DNA of 64,000 nucleotides, taken from assembly GCA_006546595.1 (NCBI GenBank), contig VIAD01000009.1:1-64000 (forward strand), in the 5' to 3' direction. The DNA comes from Moraxellaceae bacterium AER2_44_116. Lineage in GTDB: Bacteria > Pseudomonadota > Gammaproteobacteria > Pseudomonadales > Moraxellaceae. The notes under the pieces are model-generated. The model was not told where the DNA came from, made no database searches, and worked only from the letters and a program-made list of their open reading frames with translations. Position 1 is the stretch's first letter; each line of letters starts with the position of its first letter. This document shows, piece after piece, positions 54,391-63,449 of the stretch. Made by a program: the position numbers and the translations under genes.

Positions 54391-55302
54391 CTAAAACATC
54401 AAATTAACCACATCCAAGCGTTTATCATCTTTTGGCGAGTCATTTTCTTCACGAGGTGTGGTTTTTAAGCTGACAAAATCAAACAACTCTCGATCAGCCA
54501 GTTGTGATGGAGCGACATTTTGAATGGCGGTAAAAATACTTTCTAAACGACCGGGAAATTTTTCACCCCACTCTCGCAACATTTCATTGAGCATGGCACG
54601 TTGTAAGTTTTCTTGAGAGCCGCATAAATTACAGGGAATAATGGGAAAGGCTTTGTAACGGGCATACTCAATAATGTCTTTTTCTTCACAATATGCTAAG
54701 GGGCGAATTAAGATATTTTTGCCGTCATCCGATAACAACTTGGGCGGCATGGCTTTCAGTTTGCCACCGTGAAACATATTCAAAAATAAAGTTGCCATAA
54801 TATCATCACGATGATGACCTAAAGCCACTTTCGTCGCGCCTATTTCTTGAGCAAAACCATACAAACTGCCCCGTCGTAAACGCGAGCAAACCGCACAATA
54901 GGTTTTACCTTCGGGTGTTAATTCTTTAACAATACTATAGGTATCTTTTTCTAAGATATAATGCGGAATTCCTCGCTCAGTCAAATACTTAGGCAAAACG
55001 TCTTCAGGAAAATTAGGCTGCTTTTGATCCATATTGACAGCGACAATATCAAACTTAATCGGCGCACTCATTTGTAAATTAAGTAAAATATCGAGCATGG
55101 TATAACTGTCTTTACCACCCGATAAACAGACCATAATTTTGTCGCCGTCTTCAATCATGTTGTAGTCAGCTATTGCTTGACCAACTCCGCGCCGTAATTT
55201 TTTTTGTAGTTTGTTAAACTCAGTACGGGTTTTGGGATCAGCAACCACAGGCTCAGGTTTTGCTTGCGAAAAGGATTCGGGGGTAAAGATATCGACAGTC
55301 AT
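54391..55302 (-). CDS. ttcA: tRNA 2-thiocytidine(32) synthetase TtcA
   Basis: 303-aa Fe-S enzyme that thiolates cytidine 32 of some tRNAs. The PP-loop ATP site is CLSGGKDSYTMLD (about 60-72), and the cluster ligands are in YCAVCSRLRRG and CNLCGSQ. The ALGHHRDDIMATLFLN helix is also typical. The C-terminal extension ends DVVNLMF. It lies downstream of a terminator, so it is probably monocistronic. Confidence 0.96.
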   Translation of the reverse strand: MTVDIFTPESFSQAKPEPVVADPKTRTEFNKLQKKLRRGVGQAIADYNMIEDGDKIMVCLSGGKDSYTMLDILLNLQMSAPIKFDIVAVNMDQKQPNFPEDVLPKYLTERGIPHYILEKDTYSIVKELTPEGKTYCAVCSRLRRGSLYGFAQEIGATKVALGHHRDDIMATLFLNMFHGGKLKAMPPKLLSDDGKNILIRPLAYCEEKDIIEYARYKAFPIIPCNLCGSQENLQRAMLNEMLREWGEKFPGRLESIFTAIQNVAPSQLADRELFDFVSLKTTPREENDSPKDDKRLDVVNLMF

Positions 55303-55360
55303 GATGATGTATCAGTCAAGGCAAAAAAGAGACTCCATTTTAACTGATTTTTGCTGAGAA

Positions 55361-55387
55361 TAAAAAAGGCGAGATCAACTCGCCTTT
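55361..55387 (-). terminator. Rho-independent terminator of the large lipoprotein gene
   Basis: AAGGCGAG-TTGAT-CTCGCCTT hairpin with a six-T tail on the minus strand, 22 bases after the stop codon. Confidence 0.92.
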
Positions 55388-55408
55388 TTGGTATCGCCAA
55401 TTAACTTA

Positions 55409-58216
55409 CTAAGGATTAAGTTTGACCTGTCCGTTAATAATCGCATCATATTGAGACTGATAAACCCCTCTCAGTTTCATATCAGTAAACACTAAGGTTG
55501 GAGTTGTACCTTGGGTAAAACTCACTTTACCAAGGCAACTGCTATCTCCTGTTGTATCACAAGTATAAACAAACAATGGAGTCGCACTATTCGCACCTGA
55601 ATACAAGTTTACGGCTGTGAACTGACCATTTCTGTTGGCTAATTCATAACGTAAATTTTGAATGGTATCATTGACTTTGAGCGTGTAAGCCGTGTTTAAA
55701 TCACCCGCAAACTCATAGGCGTTAGCCCTCAATTCACCTTTCCCCCCCGTTGCTGTGCCATTTTTGTTGAATTGCACATTTGTAATGGTTCCTGATGCTG
55801 TGCCACTCGCCGCTAAGGTTGTTGGGTTTGAGATTAATTTTTTATGCATCAACAATCCACTGTCAATAATTAAGCCTTGCGTTGCACCATTTACAACATT
55901 CAGTTGGGCTTTATTAAACGCAAACTCAATACCTTGGTTGTTATTATTTTGAATAGTAATACCTACACAAGCAGGCATACCACCTGCGCCACATGCATAC
56001 GCATATTTACTATTTTCTAACTGGAATGTTTGTACACTTCCGCTTACTACGGTGACTTTGGCATTGGCCAGTGGGTCATTTGCATCTTTGAATGTGTAAA
56101 TATCAGGAGAGCTAATTGAGGTTGATGCTCCATAGGTATAACTAAAACTACAGAAATCACTCGGCGCATTGGTAAAACCTAACTTAGTATCTGAGCCTTT
56201 AGAGCTACAACCGTTCGCAACAGGCATATTGGTTACATCTATGCCTGATGAAGTCACAGTAATCGTTTTATCGTCATTGGTAATCGCTTTAACAACTGCA
56301 ACACATTCACCACTTCCCTTCGAAATTTTAACAAACTGATTTTTTAGAGCCTTGTTAGGGTCTTTATAAGTGGCGGTATTTTGTAGGCCGCTAAATATCG
56401 TCGTAGTACGGTTAATACTACTTAAACCACTTAACTCCAGTGAGGTATTTGCACCCAACTGATTTACAAAACTCAATGTTGGCGTGCCATCAGCAGTACC
56501 ATTGCCAATTTTTCCCCAAGAGTCACAACTATACTGTTCTACACCGTTTATGGTGCGGATGGGTTTTAATGGGTCAGCGACCTGTGTTTTAGTGCCAAAA
56601 AAGAAATCATTAGCAGGCGTAGTAAAATCAGCCCCTTCTGCGGTAATCACATTGGCGGTATCTTTAAATAAAGTCACATTCGCTTTATCGGTAATCAGTA
56701 CGAAATTAGTGCCGTTATTTTGGACATTCGGGCCACACACTTCTTTAAATTGCGCTACTTGACCGTTTAATGTCGATTTTCCTGTTGCTTCAATCGTAAA
56801 TGTTGATGCGGCATTATTCCCCAAAGTCACATTGTAGCTACCAACAAAATTGCTAAGGTTAGTAAGCTGTCCGCTGGGCAAACCTTTACTAGCACAAGTA
56901 TCCGTATTTCCTGTATCAACAGGCGCAGCTGCACCCGCTAAAACAACTTCATTTGCTTTAAAAGTAATGGTCTTTTTGCTTGCCGTTACAGGTCTATAAA
57001 TTCCCAAACACGCGCCTGTATTATCGGTAATTAACCAAGGATGTGTCACAAAGGTTTGTTGGTTGTGAGTTTGTGTTGTTGCAAGATTTGCTTTATATGT
57101 CACACGACTAGCATTATGATCTAGCCAATAGACATTGATATTAGAGCCGCGCTGATTAACAAAATCCATATAAATCGATGCACCTTGACTCGATTTTATT
57201 CGCCCTTCACCACTACAAGCGTATTCCTCAACACCTTCAACCGTACGAATTGGTACGGCATCTGGATAATTACTAACACTCTTATTATCTACAATATTAA
57301 AACCACCATACCAACGATTTAAGGCAACAATATTAGACAATTGAGCAAATGAACTATAAAAATTTTGCACCCAATTAATCCACGCATTCACAAAGTTCGC
57401 GTTATAAAAACTTAATGCCGTTGTACCTTGTTTCGCATCAAACGTACCATCACTAAAATCACTGGCCAAAACCTTAGCCATATCGTAAGCAGGTGTTAAG
57501 CTCGCACTGTTCATCCGTTGTGCTTCTTTCGCTAAAGTTGCTAAATACGACGCATAGGCACGGCGTTGTGCATCTAAAGCAGCATTCACTAATTTATCAA
57601 ACTCACCTACGCCAATTGCAATTGGAGCTTGAGTCACATCAAAATTCAGTTTCAGTTGATTTTTAACTGCCACATTGGCTTGGTTGATATTTTGGGCGAT
57701 TAAACCGCCTACGGCTTTTTCGGCCTGTTGTACCGCTGATTCGGTTAGGGCTGTAACGCCGATATTGGCATTAGGAGTCACACTTGCTGCGGCACGTAAT
57801 AAGGGTTTATTAGCATCTGCTACAGGAACAGTGATGGTTGTTGCTTTTTCAAGTGCCTCATCGGCGTATTCTAATTTTCCAGCCACCGTAGGTAATACAG
57901 CCGCTATGACGGGTGCTGCTAATTTGGCTACAGGGACAGTAAAAGTGGCTACACCATTATCAACAGGCGTTAAGGTTTTTGGTGGGGCTAAGTCCACGCC
58001 CGTTTTGGCATCACGTAAAACAACACGACCACTCAAAATTTTACCCAATGAAGGCGTAACCGTGACTGTGGTCGTCGCGGTTGATGTTGGGGTGGATGTT
58101 GGGGTGGATGTTGGGGTGGATGTTGAGATAGGCTTATCGTGATCGTTGGAGTTACAAGCAACTAAACCCAAGCTCGCGGCTAAGATGGCAATGGTTAAAG
58201 GCTGACGTTGAAACAT
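55409..58216 (-). CDS. Large putative lipoprotein with Thr/Pro/Ser linker, 935 aa
   Basis: Signal ends at lipobox LVAC (Cys about 21), followed by a Ser-Thr-Pro linker with repeated TPTS units encoded by a 12-base repeat. Around residues 60-120 comes a carboxypeptidase-regulatory-like or surface-adhesin-type segment (LSGRVVLRDAKTGVDL). The rest is Asn/Thr/Ala-rich with two related modules, each opening with a line like IRTVEGVEEYACSGEGRIK or IRTINGVEQYSCDSWGKIG, suggesting internal duplication. GAGGGAATC 4 nt upstream of the ATG at 58216 sets the start. It is probably outer-membrane anchored; function unknown. Confidence 0.78.
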   Translation of the reverse strand: MFQRQPLTIAILAASLGLVACNSNDHDKPISTSTPTSTPTSTPTSTATTTVTVTPSLGKILSGRVVLRDAKTGVDLAPPKTLTPVDNGVATFTVPVAKLAAPVIAAVLPTVAGKLEYADEALEKATTITVPVADANKPLLRAAASVTPNANIGVTALTESAVQQAEKAVGGLIAQNINQANVAVKNQLKLNFDVTQAPIAIGVGEFDKLVNAALDAQRRAYASYLATLAKEAQRMNSASLTPAYDMAKVLASDFSDGTFDAKQGTTALSFYNANFVNAWINWVQNFYSSFAQLSNIVALNRWYGGFNIVDNKSVSNYPDAVPIRTVEGVEEYACSGEGRIKSSQGASIYMDFVNQRGSNINVYWLDHNASRVTYKANLATTQTHNQQTFVTHPWLITDNTGACLGIYRPVTASKKTITFKANEVVLAGAAAPVDTGNTDTCASKGLPSGQLTNLSNFVGSYNVTLGNNAASTFTIEATGKSTLNGQVAQFKEVCGPNVQNNGTNFVLITDKANVTLFKDTANVITAEGADFTTPANDFFFGTKTQVADPLKPIRTINGVEQYSCDSWGKIGNGTADGTPTLSFVNQLGANTSLELSGLSSINRTTTIFSGLQNTATYKDPNKALKNQFVKISKGSGECVAVVKAITNDDKTITVTSSGIDVTNMPVANGCSSKGSDTKLGFTNAPSDFCSFSYTYGASTSISSPDIYTFKDANDPLANAKVTVVSGSVQTFQLENSKYAYACGAGGMPACVGITIQNNNNQGIEFAFNKAQLNVVNGATQGLIIDSGLLMHKKLISNPTTLAASGTASGTITNVQFNKNGTATGGKGELRANAYEFAGDLNTAYTLKVNDTIQNLRYELANRNGQFTAVNLYSGANSATPLFVYTCDTTGDSSCLGKVSFTQGTTPTLVFTDMKLRGVYQSQYDAIINGQVKLNP
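58083..58128. repeat. 12-base tandem repeat encoding the TPTS linker
   Basis: About four copies of GGTGGATGTTGG (one variant) in frame with the lipoprotein gene, giving repeated Pro-Thr-Ser-Thr. Confidence 0.88.
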
Positions 58217-58344
58217 TATGATTCCCTCATGCTCTACTTTTTGATTCATGTTTTATTATAAGACGGTGTTGTAAAGTCTCTGCCCCACTAAAGAGGGGGT
58301 AAATTTATTATTTACACTAATTTTATGTCTATAAAAAGTGCCAT

Positions 58345-58923
58345 TTAATGTTTTGTTTGTTGGCTTAACACCAGTTCTAAACGGTTGCGAACACCAAAAA
58401 TAGCTAAAACCGCCGTTACATGCTCTTTAACGGTATATTCGCTAATATTGAGTAACCTCGCGATTTGTTTATTCGACAGTCCTGCTAACAAGGCATCAAA
58501 AATTTCTCTTTGTCGCTCGGTCAATAGCTCGACATAATTGGCACTGTTGGCTTTTATGGCATCAAACACATTTTCGCCTTCTTGAATGCGTTTAAAGCCC
58601 TGTAATACGTGGTCAACATCGGCATTTTTTAATAATAAGCCTCGCGCACCGCGACTCCGCGCTTGCATCACCAAACCCAATTCAGGATCAGCAGAAATCA
58701 AAATTACCCGCGACATAAAGGGAGCTAAGACATCCAACATGTTTAAAAAACCCATGTCGGGTAAGTGCATATCTAAGAAAATATAATCAGCATAAGACGC
58801 TAAATCAGCAATGCCATGAGAGGTGTGTTTAGCCTCAATCTGTACCGCGGGATAACACGCCTGTAGCAAGCTTTTTAATCCTGCACAAGTCATGGGATGG
58901 TCATCAATAATGAGTAAACGCAT
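58345..58923 (-). CDS. LuxR/NarL-type response regulator
   Basis: 192 aa. The receiver domain has the acidic pair IIDDHP, phospho-acceptor Asp51 in FLDMHLPDMG and Lys99 in GLLLKNAD. The C-terminal GerE helix-turn-helix reads LTERQREIFDALLAGLSNKQ and then LNISEYTVKEHVTAVL. It lies 81 bases downstream of the hybrid kinase gene on the same strand, so the two are a likely signalling pair. The adjacent lipoprotein gene could be a target, which is inference. Confidence 0.92.
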   Translation of the reverse strand: MRLLIIDDHPMTCAGLKSLLQACYPAVQIEAKHTSHGIADLASYADYIFLDMHLPDMGFLNMLDVLAPFMSRVILISADPELGLVMQARSRGARGLLLKNADVDHVLQGFKRIQEGENVFDAIKANSANYVELLTERQREIFDALLAGLSNKQIARLLNISEYTVKEHVTAVLAIFGVRNRLELVLSQQTKH

Positions 58924-59004
58924 TGTCGTCCCTAATGTAATTATCTTGTTTTAAGCACGATTATAGAGATCGGTTGATAGATTGCATCCCTACTCATGGG
59001 GGGA

Positions 59005-60768
59005 TTAACGTAATAAGCCCATAAAAGTTTGCAACAACACAGCGGGGTCAACAGGTTTTGATAACAGCAATAAACCTTCTTGTTCCGCACGTTCATGCGT
59101 TTCTGCGGCTAACTCCCCCGAAATCAATAAACCACGCGCATCAGGCCAATACACTAACCATTCACTGAGCCATTCAATGCCATCTTTGATACTAGCCAGA
59201 CGAATATCACAAATGATGATATCGGGCTTTTCGGCCATCATTACCGTATCAGGTTGCGGATGATGGTCGACGACTAAACCTAAATCCTGCGCCCATGTCA
59301 TGAGAGCCTGAGCAGACATTGGGTCATCTTCAACCAATAACAATTTACGATGACGCAATTTATCAAGAGATTGCTGCTCGTTTGCAGGCTTCGCAGCATA
59401 AACCAATGGTTGAATGGTATAACTTGGTGACTGCGGCAACACTAAGGAAAAACAACTGCCTCGCCCAACAGTTGATTTAACGTCTATTTTTGCCGCCAGC
59501 AATACCTTCGCTTCATGAACGATACTCAACCCTAAACCAATACCTTTGGCGCGGTCACGATTGGCATTATTCAGTTGCACATAAGGCTTAAAAATTTGCT
59601 CTTTTTCTGCCAAAGGAAAACCGATACCTTGATCGTAAACTGACAAGACGATGTGTTTATTTTTTAATCGCAAAGCCACTAATACTTTAGTCTGTGGACG
59701 CGAAAACTTTATGGCATTAGCTAACAGATTATCCAATACCCTTCCGAGTAATGCTTGGTCACTCTCAATGGCTTGCTGTTGCAAACGATGATCTATTTTA
59801 ATCCGAATTTGCACGTTTTTTTGTTGTGCGACTTGCTGATGCCCCATACTTTGGCGATAAATAAACTCCGCCAAATGCACACGCTGGATATTTAATTTAT
59901 AAATCCCACCTTCCATGTGTGACAAGTCCATAAGGTTATTAAATTGCTCTGCCAGTGCTTGCCCTGCTTCTAAAATACGTTCGACTAAGCGTACGTTTTC
60001 GCCTGTGGGTAATCGCAACTTCAACGCGTGGCCTAATAACATTAAAGCATGAACAGGTTGGCGCAAATCATGGCTGGCCGCCGCTAAAAAAGCTGATTTT
60101 TCGATATTGGCTTGTTGGGCTTTCTCGACTTCCTGCTGTTGCTGAACTAACAACTGCTCTTTATCACGACGCAGGCGCATATTGGCAATAATAATGGCAT
60201 TACGCTCTAACGCCATCCGCATTAATACCGCATGATAAATAATAAAAAAACCTGACAACTCCAACCAATGCAGAGGGAAAACATAGGGAAAATAGCCAAT
60301 AAAAAACCACAATGCCCCTATTGAGCCAACCAAAAAATGTCCCAAACCAAAAATTGCAATTGAGCCTGCCCCTGCACAAACTCCCAAATAAATCATGGTG
60401 ATGACAAGGTTATGTTCGACTTCCCCCGCGAGTAAAAGGTGTGAGCTATTGCCCCACAACAAACCGATACAGGCACTATAAAACATGCCTACTTTTTCGA
60501 GTAGTTGTAACTTGGGCAATGACAGAGATGCAGCTGTAAATTGTTGTTGGGAATATGACTTAAAGGCAAAACCAATCATCATGGTGATAAAAGCCGCACT
60601 TAACCAAATAGCAATGATGCTAATAGCTAAAGGCTTGACTGCCGTGATGACAGCCAGTATTGCCAATAAAAATGACAAATGCGGACGCGTTTGTTGTACA
60701 CCGAGCGATAACATTTCTGCACATGAGGGCGCATCATATTGTTGATGATTAAAAAATTTTATCGCCAC
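59005..60768 (-). CDS. Hybrid sensor histidine kinase with N-terminal membrane domain
   Basis: 587 aa. Six or so membrane helices span residues 30-190 with almost no periplasmic loops, suggesting sensing within the membrane. A coiled coil (200-225) precedes HisKA with His233 in AAASHDLRQPVHALMLL, HATPase with DNLLANAIKFS and GIGLGLSIV, and a C-terminal receiver domain (about 475-587, Asp521 in IIICDIRLA). The HDLRQPVHAL variant of the H-box is typical of hybrid kinases paired with LuxR-type regulators, as found next door. The start codon is a GTG at 60768 with a weak ribosome binding site. Confidence 0.9.
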   Translation of the reverse strand: MAIKFFNHQQYDAPSCAEMLSLGVQQTRPHLSFLLAILAVITAVKPLAISIIAIWLSAAFITMMIGFAFKSYSQQQFTAASLSLPKLQLLEKVGMFYSACIGLLWGNSSHLLLAGEVEHNLVITMIYLGVCAGAGSIAIFGLGHFLVGSIGALWFFIGYFPYVFPLHWLELSGFFIIYHAVLMRMALERNAIIIANMRLRRDKEQLLVQQQQEVEKAQQANIEKSAFLAAASHDLRQPVHALMLLGHALKLRLPTGENVRLVERILEAGQALAEQFNNLMDLSHMEGGIYKLNIQRVHLAEFIYRQSMGHQQVAQQKNVQIRIKIDHRLQQQAIESDQALLGRVLDNLLANAIKFSRPQTKVLVALRLKNKHIVLSVYDQGIGFPLAEKEQIFKPYVQLNNANRDRAKGIGLGLSIVHEAKVLLAAKIDVKSTVGRGSCFSLVLPQSPSYTIQPLVYAAKPANEQQSLDKLRHRKLLLVEDDPMSAQALMTWAQDLGLVVDHHPQPDTVMMAEKPDIIICDIRLASIKDGIEWLSEWLVYWPDARGLLISGELAAETHERAEQEGLLLLSKPVDPAVLLQTFMGLLR

Positions 60769-60786
60769 TGTTTATACTCTTTAATA

Positions 60787-60855
60787 AACCCTCACCCCAG
60801 CCCTCTCCCTCGGGGAGAGGGGGAATTATGTCCTCTCTCACCAAGAGAGAGAGTT
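60787..60855. repeat. Long inverted repeat, family B copy 2
   Basis: Begins AACCCTCACCCCAGCCCTCT and ends GAGAGAGAGTT. It matches the reverse complement of 11326-11408 over most of its length but has a shortened right end. Confidence 0.92.
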
Positions 60856-60860
60856 AAAAA

Positions 60861-62090
60861 TCACACATGAAAAAACCAATACGATGCTAAAACTGCGGCC
60901 ACAACACCGACAAAATCAGCAAATAAACCACACGCTAACGCATGGCGTTCGCGACGAATACCGACCGAACCAAAATAAACCGCCAACACATAAAACGTTG
61001 TTTCGCTAGAACCTTGAATAGTTGCTGCTACCAAAGCGGGAAAAGAATCAACGCCATAGGTTTGCATGGTTTCTATCATCATTGCCCGTGCGCCACTGCC
61101 CGAAAATGGCTTTATTAATGCGGTGGTAAGTGCAGGAACAAAATCGGTATTTAAACCTAATAAGCTAATTCCTTTAGCAATAACATCTAATAACATCGTC
61201 AACACACCGCTTGCTCTAAGCATCGACACCGCCACCAACATCGCGACTAAAAAGGGAATTAAACCGATGGCCAAGTCAAACCCCTGTTTTGCCCCTGTAA
61301 TAAACTCATCATAAAGAGCGACATTTTTACGCCAGCCCGCCAACAAAAACAAAGCGATAATGCCAAATAACGCCAAATTGCCAATCAATGCCGAACGCTC
61401 ACCCAACGCCTCCGCAGGCAAACCAACAATTAAACTAATCAACCCTGCCATGACCACAGCAAAGCCTGCCCCATAAGCCAAAACCACTCGATCCCATAAT
61501 TTGAGTTTTTGAATCCATGCCACCATTAAAATGCCTGAAAATGTTGAAGCACACGTTGCTAATAAAATAGGTAAAAAAACACTGGCGGGATTCGGTGCGT
61601 GAAATTGCGCCCGATACATAAAAATACTGACAGGAATTAACGTCACTGAAGATGTGTTAATCACCAAAAACAAAATTTGGGCATTGGTTGCGGTATCGGG
61701 CTTTGTGTTGAGGCTTTGCAAATCTTTCATCGCTTTTAAGCCCATCGGTGTGGCGGCATTATCCAGCCCCAACATATTCGCTGCCATATTCAGTGTCACC
61801 GAACCAATGGCAGGATGCCCTGCGGGAACTTCAGGCATTAACCGACGAAACAACGGCGTTAATGCCCATGCTAATTTATCGGTCAAGCCACTTTTTTCGG
61901 CAATTTGAAATAGCCCTAGCCAAAAACACAATAAACCCACTAAACCAATGGCAATTTCTACTGCCGATTTTGCGGTTTTAAAGCTGGCCTCAATGGTAGC
62001 CGCCAAGACTTCAGGATGTCCCATCATCGCTTGATACAAGCAACTAAAAAAAGCCAATAAAAATAAACTCGGCCACAAACGATTCAGCAT
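60861..62090 (-). CDS. SpmA-SpmB-like fused nucleoside-recognition membrane protein
   Basis: 409 aa, polytopic. The two halves each carry a nucleoside-recognition (Gate) domain: the first has NMLGLDNAATPMGLKAMKDL, the SpmA signature; the second has RASGVLTMLLDVIAKG and IKPFSGSGARAMMIE, the SpmB signature. In spore formers these are separate spore-maturation genes; fused versions occur widely in non-sporulating Gram-negative bacteria with unknown transport function. Two ATGs are possible (62099 and 62090); the second leaves a GGA at workable spacing and is preferred. Confidence 0.88.
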   Translation of the reverse strand: MLNRLWPSLFLLAFFSCLYQAMMGHPEVLAATIEASFKTAKSAVEIAIGLVGLLCFWLGLFQIAEKSGLTDKLAWALTPLFRRLMPEVPAGHPAIGSVTLNMAANMLGLDNAATPMGLKAMKDLQSLNTKPDTATNAQILFLVINTSSVTLIPVSIFMYRAQFHAPNPASVFLPILLATCASTFSGILMVAWIQKLKLWDRVVLAYGAGFAVVMAGLISLIVGLPAEALGERSALIGNLALFGIIALFLLAGWRKNVALYDEFITGAKQGFDLAIGLIPFLVAMLVAVSMLRASGVLTMLLDVIAKGISLLGLNTDFVPALTTALIKPFSGSGARAMMIETMQTYGVDSFPALVAATIQGSSETTFYVLAVYFGSVGIRRERHALACGLFADFVGVVAAVLASYWFFHV

Positions 62091-62347
62091 AACTAACATT
62101 CCAAAAGTAAGACGAAAAAATAAAACAAAAAACTATCTTGCTATCCTTATACTCATTCATCATTCGCACGGCAGATTGCCACGCCAAACGATGACCCGCA
62201 ATGATTAAGCGGCACTTATATTTTGCATCTGCTATTGCATAGCGGTCTGTCAATGCCATAACGTCTAAAAAAAGCGCAACAGATACAAAAAAAATGACAA
62301 TCGGCTAGTTATTACACCACTCTTTTAATACCGACGATTGAAAAAAG

Positions 62348-62382
62348 TTTTCCACAAAATCTGTGGATAAGTCTGTGGATAA
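62348..62382. promoter_or_regulatory. Cluster of DnaA-box-like sites
   Basis: TTTTCCACA (62348-62356) and two direct copies of TGTGGATAA (62362-62370, 62374-62382), the complement of the DnaA consensus TTATCCACA, 12 bases apart. AT-rich DNA follows for about 150 bases. The 62100-62347 part shows no gene. Confidence 0.6.
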
Positions 62383-62614
62383 GTCTGTTATCTACCCCAA
62401 CAAAGCTAACGATACCAATGCTTTGAGTTAAATCGTCTATTTTTTGTACTTTATAAAAATAACCAATAAAATCAAAGAGTTAATTTTTACAATACTGTCA
62501 CAATCATTTTTTTATAAAAAAATACTTGACCATTCGCTTGTCAATAGCAGCAATTTTATATGTGTTCGTTTTTTAAGCATAAACTATGTCAAAATATGAC
62601 TAAAAAGCCAACAA

Positions 62615-62645
62615 TGTTCGTGATGGAAAAAACTTGTCGAACATC
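62615..62645. promoter_or_regulatory. Inverted repeat upstream of the lytic transglycosylase gene
   Basis: ATGTTCG and CGAACAT arms 17 bases apart, 50 bases before the start codon. It could be an operator or an mRNA leader hairpin. Confidence 0.4.
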
Positions 62646-62694
62646 AAGACTTTGAGCGACAATAACGGACAAATAAACATAAGATTTTATTCCT

Positions 62695-63363
62695 ATGATA
62701 GGACGATTACTGCTAACAACCCTTGCTCTCTCCTGCGCTTCTGCTGAGGCGGGTAACATTTATAAGTTTCGAGACGCAAGTGGCAACATCTTATTTACCA
62801 ACGTTGTGGACAGTCATAGTAAGCCGCGTGGTGAGGACTTCAATCAATATACCAAGCTAGAAAAAGTGACTTGGTTTGCCGATACCAATGTACATAAATA
62901 TCACAATTGGGGCAGTGATGAACGCGCCGTGCGCCCTAGTTTTAGCAAAAATAAAGATGCCTATGATGCCATGATTGCCGATGCCGCCAATACTTATGGA
63001 ATTGACAAGGGTTTAGTGAAAGCGGTGATTCATACCGAGTCTGGTTTTAATCCACACGCACGCTCTGGGCCGGGTGCCAAAGGTTTAATGCAGTTAATGC
63101 CCGCTACTGCTCGTCGTTTTGCGGTTGGTGATGTCTATGACCCTGCACAAAACATTAAAGGTGGCACACAATATTTAAGCTTTTTAATGAAGCGGTTTAA
63201 TAATTTAGAACTGGCGTTGGCAGGCTACAACGCAGGTGAAGGCAACGTAGATAAGTACAAAGGCATTCCGCCTTTTGCCGAAACGCAAGACTATGTCAAA
63301 CGGGTGATTGGGCGTTATAACAAATTGTATGGCGGCAATGGCCAACAACTCAGTATGAATTAA
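62695..63363 (+). CDS. Periplasmic lytic transglycosylase (DUF4124 plus SLT domain)
   Basis: 222 aa. Signal peptide LLLTTLALSCASAEA is followed by a DUF4124-like stretch (GNIYKFRDASGNILFTN) and an SLT goose-lysozyme-type domain (about 88-210). The catalytic Glu is in IHTESGFNPHA, with GLMQLMPATARRFA, LALAGYNAGEGNV and ETQDYVKRV motifs. It cleaves peptidoglycan glycan strands with 1,6-anhydro product formation. No type III or IV secretion genes are near, so a general cell-wall role is likely. It converges on the ParA gene. Confidence 0.94.
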   Translation: MIGRLLLTTLALSCASAEAGNIYKFRDASGNILFTNVVDSHSKPRGEDFNQYTKLEKVTWFADTNVHKYHNWGSDERAVRPSFSKNKDAYDAMIADAANTYGIDKGLVKAVIHTESGFNPHARSGPGAKGLMQLMPATARRFAVGDVYDPAQNIKGGTQYLSFLMKRFNNLELALAGYNAGEGNVDKYKGIPPFAETQDYVKRVIGRYNKLYGGNGQQLSMN

Positions 63364-63394
63364 AACGCTTCTACAATTACACTTAAATTAACCC

Positions 63395-63442
63395 TTCGAC
63401 TCCGCTCAGGGAGCGTCTCTGCGCTGGCTGAGCGGAGTCGAA
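63395..63442. repeat. Dispersed palindrome, family A copy 4
   Basis: 15-bp perfect arms TTCGACTCCGCTCAG and complement, 18-base loop GGAGCGTCTCTGCGCTGG-type, placed between convergent genes 8 bases from the parA stop. Confidence 0.93.
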
Positions 63443-63449
63443 GCCGGAC

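Noticed and set aside
62044..62259. Small minus-strand open frame upstream of the SpmAB-like gene
   Set aside because: It overlaps the start of that gene in another frame and shows no plausible protein signature.
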